In this document: positions 57,146 through 64,000 of the stretch, one piece after another | Position numbering within the stretch: the first letter of the stretch is position 1 | Layout of the letters: each line of letters starts with the position of its first letter | Assembly: GCA_029204225.1 (NCBI GenBank) | Contig: CM055109.1 | Coordinates: forward strand, 45,017,045 to 45,081,044 | Direction: 5' to 3' | Length of the DNA: 64,000 bases | Origin: Diphasiastrum complanatum | Taxonomy: Eukaryota; Streptophyta; Lycopodiopsida; Lycopodiales; Lycopodiaceae | Made by a program: the position numbers and the translations under genes | Notes under the pieces: model-generated | Told to the model about the DNA's origin: nothing | The model's input: only the letters and a program-made list of their open reading frames with translations | The model's database searches: none

Positions 57146-57916
57146 ATATCGTAGTTACATTGCATTTCTAGAAACGTGTTTCTGGAATGGGGGAGCATTT
57201 CTGAGGAACGCTTTTTTTTTGTGGGCAATATGGGTCATAGAGATGCCTTTCGCAACACAAAACGTGATGAATTTCTTTTTTGTTTTTTTTTGACAAAATA
57301 GCTTATGGCTAAAAGTTTTTTAGGGGAGCAATGGTCAAACCATCGTTTTGCCTCTCAGAAGTGCAGTAGATAGGACACAAACATATCTTATTTTCAATAG
57401 CTATTTGGTTGTTATTTGCTCTAGTTCTCGATAAATGTTATTGGTACAGTTTGGGTTATCAATGATCACTTTTGCAGTCATTTCACCGGAGATGTGAGTG
57501 CAATGTGCATACAGTTGGGGGCTTAAATATTGGGCCCTTATCGACACGCATTTGGAGCCCCATTTTTATCTACCGGGAGGTGCAGGGGGGGCAGCGCGCC
57601 CCCTTGCTACTGTCGCCAGGGGGTCCAGGGGGGCCGGTGACATGTTCTCTGTCCGAAGCAAAAAGCGCCCCCTGAAGCAAAAAGCGAGGTACAATTGGTA
57701 CAATTGCTCTACAATTATCTACCCGAAACATTATGCAAACTATACAGATGTAATGCTCTTAATTAGAGCTTTCATCTGATACCCATATTGCCCACAAAAA
57801 TTTAAAAAAAAAAAAAAAACACATTTTTGAGCGTTTCTATCAAAAACTCGAAACGCGTTTCTGGACCGCATTTTGAAACTCGTTTTGGGAATCGGAGTGC
57901 AACTATGATATGGGTA
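57146..57916. repeat. Fold-back element with ~95-145-bp inverted arms
   Basis: Left arm 57,146-57,240 (ATATCGTAGTTACATTGC ... GTGGGCAATATGGGTCAT) is matched in reverse complement by 57,770-57,916 (ATGATACCCATATTGCCCAC-like to GTGCAACTATGATAT). Shared features in order: ATATCATAGTT, AGAAACGCGTTTC, GAAACGCT, a T-rich run, GGGCAATATGGGT. The 530-bp middle (57,241-57,769) has no recognised gene and includes GC-rich DNA at 57,580-57,660. Confidence 0.8.
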
Positions 57917-58886
57917 TCAAATCAAAGCATCTATTAAGGGCAGTTCATTTATGTAGGTTGCCGAATGTTTCAGGCACAACGTGGTCCAGTGTGCGTGCAA
58001 CAATGCCTGTAAGATTCTGTCAAGGTTGAAAGTCAGAGTGGCTTGTCGTGTTACTTTTGATATCCTTTCTGTCAATTCATTTAGAGCTACTATTGGGTCC
58101 AATGAGGCCTATGAATGGCTCTTTCAGTTGTTTTGGCAGTTAGGGCCTTATTGGCTTTTTCAGTAAGGGTTTATTGGCTTTTTGAGCTGTTTTTTGAAGT
58201 TTCTAAGCCACTTTTGCTCCATGCTTTATCATTTTTCTTCCACTTTTTCCACACTTTCTCTTATAATTATAGAGCCACCAACAAAAGGATCTTAGGCACC
58301 ATCATCCTCAAGCCCACCTAGAATTGATATCATGGATATGAAGCAAGCAATAAATTTGCTCCCAAAGAATATCTCTATGTCATGATTCCATGCTCACTTC
58401 TCTCAATGACACTCAAATTGTTATTGTGATTATGTTTGTACTTGGTAATGTGTCGACCACCCGGGATAAGTTCAAAGAGCTTTTTAGGAGTGCATTTTTG
58501 CCAATCTTACATGATTTTGAGCATTATGATCGATCTGCAAGATGTATTTTTGTAGCATTTCCAAGAAGCTAAATTGTAAAGTTTTTAGTCAAATGGATCC
58601 AACTTTGCTCAAGTTGAAATTTGTTCTTTGGATTGTCCAAGGAGTATCAATTGGAACTTAAAAAATCAGCCACAGTCTTTAAAGGATGTCATGCAATTTG
58701 CTAAGATTTTTTATGGCATCCGTGCCTTTAGCCTACAAGGGGTAACAACCTACCAAGTTCGATTCTAAGGACAAGAAACCTTTGGACCCCTTTCATAAAA
58801 AGAGAGAAGAGTTTTCTTTGGAGTTGATTTCCAGTTGAGAAAGATGACGCACCCTAAGTTGTATAGGGCTGAATTAACAAGGTTGA
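57917..58886. other. No gene recognised; possibly gypsy gag remnant
   Basis: Short frames only. Its position just before a zinc-knuckle and protease remnant suggests decayed gag, but no capsid motif can be seen. Confidence 0.4.
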
Positions 58887-59240
58887 AAGCAATGATTTGT
58901 GTTTCTTTTGCATGGAAAAGGGACATTTATTGCAAGCCTTTTCTAAACAATGCAAGAAGTTTCAAGCTCAATCGTTCAAAGCCCCAAGAAACTCTGTTAT
59001 TTCTTGCGTTGATGTATTCTTTATAGATGATATAATTTGTAAGAATTGTTGTCTTTCTACAACTAGGCTTCTCGATCTGATTCACATGAATGTTTTCATG
59101 AAGGACCAAGCACTTAATGTCCTTTTATCAAATGGATCCACTTATAAATTTATCAATGCAAAATTGTTGTAGAAATTCAAGTTGGCCACCATGTCAAGGG
59201 ATCAGAAGTACAGATCAACAAATATAGGAAGAGATTCTCT
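58887..59240 (+). pseudogene. Gypsy zinc knuckle and protease remnant
   Basis: Plus-strand frame from 58,897: a degraded zinc knuckle (CFFCMEKGHLLQAF) and, 60 residues later, a retropepsin-like segment ALNVLLSNGSTYKFINAKLL, in which the active-site D(S/T)G reads SNG. Identification rests on the spacing and the -GST-..FI...L pattern; moderate confidence only. The integrase piece at 59,503 has the same orientation. Confidence 0.55.
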
Positions 59241-59502
59241 CTCACTGGGCCATTAAAGGTTCAAAATTATGTAGATTGTCTAAGTTTGCATATATTGAAT
59301 CTTGATAAAATGGATTGAATTCTAGAAAAAAAAAGATTTTATATTAAAAACGAGTCTTTATGGAAGGACCGTGTAACTCATAGTTTTAAATTTTGATATA
59401 ATGGCACCTCATTATAATTAAAAGGTGATGTAAATACCCCTAAACTATCCTATGTATCTATTTTTGAAGATAATCAATGATTGCAAAATTTTGAATATCA
59501 TG
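59241..59502. other. No gene recognised
   Basis: AT-rich; protease, RT and RNase H of the gypsy remnant are missing here. Confidence 0.5.
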
Positions 59503-59745
59503 CAGGGAAAAGGGTCATGATGCCATTTGGGTAATAGTTGACAAGCTAATGAAGAAGGCATAGTTTAATCCAATAGAGTTTTATGTCATGGCTATTCAGC
59601 TTGCTCCACTTATCTTAAAAAATTTTTCAAGTTGTTTGATTTGCCAAATAATATTGTTGTCGATCATGATTTCTTGTCTATTGACAAGTTTGGTTTGTCA
59701 TTCTTTGAAAGATTGGAAATGGTTAGTAGTTTAGGATAACTAATT
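59503..59745 (+). pseudogene. Gypsy integrase core fragment
   Basis: GHDAIWVIVDKLMKKA (catalytic Asp of the core in VIVDKL), then a TAG stop, FNPIEFYVMAIQLA, and after a frameshift LFDLPNNIVVDHDFLSIDKF, the second-Asp region (usually SDRD, here DHD). Several lesions; a fossil. Confidence 0.8.
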
Positions 59746-59987
59746 GTGAAAGAAAATCAAAAGTCTTAATTTACTTTGAAAATTTTATGATGTAAGTGAT
59801 TACACAAAACACAGACAAGACAATGTTAGGCATCAACACTTTCAGTATAGTATAAATGATCAAATGATCAACACAACCCTAGTGAACTTTCGCAAAGCTA
59901 TGGATCTAATCTGAAACCCTCTTGAAGTAGGCCAAGTGCTCCACAAACGCTATAAATATGCCAAATAAGAAAAATTCACAATCAAGC

Positions 59988-60011
<24 letters not shown>

Positions 60012-60018
<7 letters not shown>

Positions 60019-60491
60019 CATGCGCGTCTGGGCCGGACGCGGGCAATCCGCGTCGGCGTCCGACCCGTGGACTCGGGGTCGGACGCGTCCAATTTTTTTT
60101 TTTTTTTTAGGTTTTAAGGGTAATAAAACAATAAAAACAATTTGAAATTAAAAAAAAAAAAACGGACGTGTCACCCCCGGACGCACCCCTGGTGCGTTCG
60201 CGTCCGAAATTGGACGCGGACGCGCGTTCGGACGCAACATCCGCTTCCTTAGAGATATATATATATATATATCAGGCTCCAAGGATTGCCTGCCGGATTG
60301 CCTGCGTCCGCGTCCACGTCCAGGGTCGGATGCGTCCAATTTTTTTTTTAATTAAAAAATAAATAAAAAAACAAATGCGTCTGGGGGTCCGGACGCGTCC
60401 GGACGCACGCGTCCGAGTTACAGACGCCATTTTTTTTTAATTTTTTGATTAAAAAAAAAACATCGGACGCGTCCGCGTCTGCCATCCGCTT

Positions 60492-60557
<66 letters not shown>

Positions 60558-60864
60558 CTACAGACATGACGGTCCGGGCCGAAATGCCCGCTTCCGCGTC
60601 CGGCGTCCGGACCCGGACGCGTCCGACCCCCGGACGTAGGGTCGAACGCGTCCAATTTTTCTTTTTTAACTAAAAAACCCTAAAAAAACTAAAAAAAATT
60701 CAAAAAATTAAAAAATGACGTGTCCGTACCGCCAGACGCACCTGTGGCTTCAAATTTTTTTTTTTAGTCTAATTTTTTTTTTAAAATTAAAAAAAAAAAT
60801 CAGACTCGTTCGGGGATGCGGACGCGAGCGCACGTCCGTTCGCGTCCGGGTCCCGCTTCCTTAG
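60012..60864. repeat. Three tandem copies of the GC-rich, TA-bounded repeat
   Basis: Copies at about 60,012-60,253, 60,272-60,494 and 60,555-60,864, each flanked by (TA)n tracts (59,988-60,011, 60,254-60,271, 60,495-60,554, 60,865-60,876). Each begins TCAGACATG/TCAGGCTCC/ACAGACATG, has many GGACGCGTCC-type units at both ends, an AT-rich homopolymer middle (TTTTT...AAAAA), and ends CCGCTTCCTTA(GA)TATA. ORFs in the region are not genes. Confidence 0.88.
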
Positions 60865-61474
60865 ATATATATATATCATAGTACCCTCTGGTACCGCCGG
60901 TATGGTACCGCCCTCAGACCCGCGGTACCAGGGCGGTACCATTTTTAATATTTTATTCTTTTTTAAATATTTTTAATAGTTATTTTTTGCATATTAACTA
61001 CAAGAAAAGGACAAAAAAAAGTAAAAAAAAAAGGGGTTCTGGGTGTAAAAAAAAGAGGGTACAGTACATGATGCAGGGGACTGGTGCAGTGGCACATGGG
61101 CACTGCGGGTGAGCAGACCGAGGGGCCAATGGGAGACCAACACAGGGGGGTAGCATCACATGGGGGCAAGTACAAAGGCAGATGAGCATTGTGGGTGAGC
61201 AGACCATGGACCCAATGGGAGACCAACACAGGGGGGAGCATCACATGGGGGTAGGTACAGAGGCACATGGATGGATGATGGAGATCCACATGGCCGATCA
61301 GGCTATGGGGATAAATAGGCACTCACAATGCCATTGTGGTCGGCATTTTCAGAGGCTGTGACAGAGCTAGTGATAGACAGTGAGAGAGCAAGCGAGAGCC
61401 GGTGACAGGCTGTGAGAACGGGCTGTGAGAGGGTGTTCAAGGACTAGGGTGCTGTGAGAAGAAGGTCGATTGAG
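60865..61474. repeat. GGTACC-rich segment and 86-bp tandem duplication
   Basis: 60,880-60,945 carries several GGTACC palindromes (CTGGTACCGCCGGTATGGTA), right after a TA tract, resembling in design but not in sequence the GC-rich repeats on its left. At about 61,091-61,262 an 86-bp unit occurs twice (GGGTGAGCAGACC at 61,107 and 61,193; CAATGGGAGACCAACACAGG in both). Confidence 0.85.
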
Positions 61475-61829
61475 ATGGCAGAGCGCATACCATCGAAGGC
61501 CGAGGGCGAAGCCAGGAGGAAGCTTGAGGAAGATATCCGAAGGCACAACGAGAGACATCGGAAGCAAGAGGCAGATATCCGAGAGATGTTGCGACAGACT
61601 CGATAGAGAAATCCGGAACCGGAGCCACCCGGATCTTGTCCCCGCTGTCGAGCTGGATCTAGATGAGCAGATCGGAATGAATTTCACACGACGGCAGCTC
61701 ATCATGGTCAGGGAAAGGGCGGCCAGACGTCGGGCTAACCAGGAGGCAGCTCGGGCTAACCGGGAGGCAGAGCAAGAGCGACAAAACAATGCACCAGACG
61801 AGGGCGAGGAGTCGGTGGAGGATCAGTGA
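61475..61829 (+). pseudogene. Small charged coiled-coil protein, unknown
   Basis: Two overlapping frames make one protein of about 118 residues with a shift near 61,590. The first part starts ATG 61,475 (MAERIPSKAEGEARRKLEED, then IRRHNERHRKQEADIREM). The second continues LDLDEQIGMNFTRRQLIMVR, ERAARRRANQEAARANREAE and an acidic tail GEESVEDQ. Arg/Glu-rich, predicted helical. No known family; it may be an accessory ORF of a DNA transposon, given hAT pieces nearby, or a decayed host exon. Confidence 0.35.
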
Positions 61830-62353
61830 GGGATGTTTAGAGTAGATAAGGTCCAGCCGTATGTGGTGGACTGTTGCTATGTAGTTTTCGGCAGTTTATG
61901 GTGCAGCAAATAACTAGATGGCTGCTTAAAAAAATGACAATATATGTGATGTTATCTTGATACAACGGTTGAATATATACATAGTTGTTTTTTGTGCAAC
62001 GCGAGCCTGGTCATGTAAGATGCAATCTCTGTAATTTTTTTAAATGCAGATGTATTACATGTGTTTATGAAATGTCATTTGGGGTGTAGAGGTGATTGTT
62101 GTGCTCATGATGTAGGTGCATATATGTGAAGCTAGCATTCACTTCAAACAAAATTAAATGAAAATAGGATTCACACACGCACATAGAATTCGACATAAAA
62201 TTGAAAATAAAGCATCACATGTACAGAGCGACATACGCACAATAAGCAACAAAAAATGTAGGCCAAACACTGTATATAATGTGAAAAATCATCTGAGTAC
62301 AATGGTAGACCTTCTGCTAGAGACAAACTACTGAAACTAAAACAACAGAGCCA
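61830..62353. other. No gene recognised
   Basis: No ORF or repeat of note. It may include untranslated sequence of the ORFs on each side. Confidence 0.5.
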
Positions 62354-62988
62354 CAATCAATGCTCTGGCTCTGACTCAGACGAATGCTCTGGAGACAACT
62401 TAGGGCCCCGAGCTGACTCTCGCAGCCGATATCTCTGCCTGTCTGGAACTAGCATGGGCTGTGTATCCGAGAGAGAAGACTCGTCATCCTCATCCTCCCA
62501 ATCAGCCTCCGCTGGGAATTTGTGTATGGCATGCTGGCAAGAGATGATGGGGGCGCCCTGACACTCGGCATCTGCTGGGCCTTTGAATCCAATGTGGCAA
62601 CCAAGTCGTCAGCTGGGCATCCGAAATACAAATGCTCTGGGCTCTGGGACTCATCCTGTGCACCAGCCTCTGAATCATTCTGTGCACCAACCTCTGAATC
62701 ATCCTGTGCACCAACCCCTGAATCAACCCAAGCCTCATCCCATGCCTCCTCATGTGCACCCTGTAGACCCTGCATGGCCTCCCAATCTATGCAATGAAAG
62801 TCATCAGGCGCCTCCTCTGGTGTGTTGTCGTAGTAACGGCCATGACTCTGTGCTGCACGCATCCAAACATCTGCGGGACCGGCATCTAAACCACTCTGCC
62901 CTCTATCAAGAGCCTCGTCTATCATGTCGACATAGGTAGGTATGCCACTGGCCCCCCCTGTGTGCTGGTGGACCATGTTCGGCAGCAC
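62354..62988 (-). pseudogene. Acidic, repeat-containing ORF of unknown type
   Basis: The 179-codon frame from 62,988 (LPNMVHQHTGGASGIPTYVD, MIDEALDRGQSGLDAGPADV, TPEEAPDDFHCIDWEAM) contains an internal array of GAQDDSEV / GAQNDSEA / GAQDESQS octapeptides (62,650-62,740). A frameshift near 62,510 continues into an acidic end, REDDESSLSD-like then GPKLSPEHSSESEPEH and a stop near 62,354. It may be the C-terminal part of a transposase; similar acidic tails end the hAT genes here. No domain recognised. Confidence 0.4.
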
Positions 62989-62994
62989 CTATCC

Positions 62995-63723
62995 ATCCAT
63001 ACAGCGTCTTGCACTGTGGGTCCTTTCACAGGTACGCATCTCATCTCATCCTCCCTTGCTGTGTTTCGTTGACGTTTCACCCGTGCACGTGCGCTGAACC
63101 ATTTCATTGCACGTACCACAGGACTACGCTGCCTCCGTGTGTGAGCGTAATTGGAGCACATGGGCACTCATTCACACGAGGAGAAGGAACCGGCTGTCAG
63201 TGAGTCAGTTGGAGCGGTTGGTGTTCTGTAGCACCAACGCACGTCTCGCCAGGAGACTTCCGACCGTTACGAGCGCATTGCAGGTGATTAGCTATTCTCC
63301 CATAGCATGTTGGTTGACTCCTAGTACGTTGGTTTCATTTCTTCATAAAGTTGTCTCTCTGACATGCAAATTTTGAACCTTGCAGATGAAGATATCTGAT
63401 TTGGAGAGCCAGGTTGACTTGCCTACGGACAACACCCATCCCATGCCTGCAGATGACCTGGGCACACAGTTGATGGTAGAGAGAGAGAGAGGGAGCTTGC
63501 CGAGATGAGAGAGAGAGAGCTTGGGCTTGAGCACAGAGAGCCCCCATTGTATGAGGCAGATGAGCTAGTGTCAGAGGATGAGCATGATGAGGATGAGCCC
63601 ATTCGGGTTGTGTTTGCCAGATCAGAGAGGGATGAGGCAGATGATACAAGTGCAGGGCACACGCCACGGGCAGGGGTCACAGGTGCATCACGTGGTAGAG
63701 GTGGGCCACATGGCACATGTTAA
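62995..63723 (+). pseudogene. hAT-like transposase, three C-terminal exons
   Basis: Exon end at 62,995-63,031 (LALWVLSQ), exon 63,122-63,283 with the dimerisation block (SVCERNWSTWALIHTRRRNR, LVFCSTNARL), and exon 63,386-63,723 with an acidic tail (ADELVSEDEHDEDEPIRVVF) and GASRGRGGPHG. Splice signals are canonical and match in position those of the minus-strand hAT gene (exon 5-6 junction VLSQ; exon 6 SACVCERNWSAF). A GA-repeat indel in the last exon near 63,485 breaks the frame. The upstream exons are absent; at 62,995 the sequence changes to an unrelated minus-strand ORF. Confidence 0.85.
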
Positions 63724-64000
63724 TGGGGAGTTGCCTCCTCTCTGGATCCTGAGCAGCCGGGTGACCGAACGTGCCCATGCCGAAACGAAATGCAGCAAGC
63801 TCCTCCATGAGCTTGATAGGATCCAAACCTATGTGTGCACCCACCCTGTGAATGTACTGAAGCCAATCGGCCTCAAGCTCCCTGTCTGCGGTCTGTGTCG
63901 GAGAGAGGAAGAGGGGATGCAGCATGTGTGCAACGTTGTGGATACTCCTGTGGAAGTAGTTCCACCGTGTCTCCCATATGAACTTCATCTCTGTCATCCT
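63724..64000 (-). pseudogene. hAT-like transposase fragment, runs off the window
   Basis: Minus-strand frame open to the window edge: KFIWETRWNYFHRSIHNVAH, MLHPLFLSPTQTADRELEAD, then WLQYIHRVGAHIGLDP and LAAFRFGMGTFGHPAA. It matches exon 4 of the 47.3-56.2 kb gene (RRWDKFHRPIHSVAHILHPL). It ends in the DNA shared with the plus-strand hAT tail, so two hAT pieces meet tail to tail at about 63,720. Confidence 0.8.

Noticed and set aside
57472-57779. Overlapping plus-strand ORFs in the middle of the fold-back element
   Set aside because: No conserved motif; GC-rich low-complexity sequence in part.

Overview
The window looks like intergenic and intronic DNA from a large, repeat-rich plant nuclear genome. 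The evidence is an initiator tRNA-Met gene of plant type, the 3' exons of a plant MIKC-type MADS-box gene with the textbook exon lengths, plant Ty1/copia and Ty3/gypsy retrotransposons with tRNA-iMet and tRNA-Asp primer sites, a LINE family, BED/DUF659/hAT-type transposases, and long (CT)n/(GA)n tracts. The species cannot be named from sequence; a gymnosperm or another plant with very long introns would fit. Nothing bacterial, organellar or rRNA was seen, and there is no CRISPR array.

Layout. 0-2.2 kb: decayed copia gag-protease-integrase (+). 3.5 kb: intact tRNA-iMet (-). 4.8-5.3 kb: two copia integrase pieces in opposite orientation. 6.5-14.6 kb (-): a gypsy element with zinc knuckles, protease, RT and part of RNase H, then a long extra coding region (mobile-domain-like N part, Ser/Thr-rich part, coiled coil, conserved C part), a polypurine tract and the 3' LTR. 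Its RNase H is cut by a copia LTR fragment. 14.6-19.0 kb (-): a second gypsy derivative with 5' LTR, tRNA-Asp primer site, gag, the C part of the same extra coding region and a truncated 3' LTR, with no pol. 19.0-23.8 kb (-): a decayed copia element with both LTRs. 24.2-26.2 kb: further retroelement pieces, including an in-frame gypsy-RT/copia-gag chimera. 27.7-29.7 kb (-) and 42.8-46.2 kb (+): two members of one LINE family. 30.8-32.4 kb (-): MADS-box exons 2-7. 34.2-35.8 kb: telomere-like repeats and an 18-bp minisatellite. 38.8-41.0 kb (-): degenerate chromodomain gypsy. 46.2-47.0 kb (+): hAT fragment. 47.3-56.2 kb (-): a seven-exon hAT-like transposase pseudogene whose last exon is split by a complete copia-type element (47,504-53,094) with LTRs, primer site, polypurine tract and 5-bp target duplication. 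56.7-60.9 kb: a small GC-rich repeat family bounded by TA microsatellites, plus a fold-back element. 61.5-64 kb: a small charged ORF, an acidic ORF and two more hAT pieces in opposite orientations.

How the parts relate. The only clear host genes are the tRNA and the MADS-box gene. No MADS-domain exon is visible in the 31.5 kb upstream of MADS exon 2, so everything from about 32.4 kb rightward is either a giant first intron full of transposons or the gene has lost its first exon. The tRNA-iMet gene is the type of tRNA that primes the copia elements found here. The most unusual material is the copia-type element at 47.5-53.1 kb, which keeps a 645-codon gag-protease ORF but has replaced integrase, RT and RNase H with unrecognised coding sequence; the extra coding region of the gypsy elements; the LINE family whose ORF1 and ORF2 are separated only by an in-frame UAG; and the TA-bounded GC-rich repeats.
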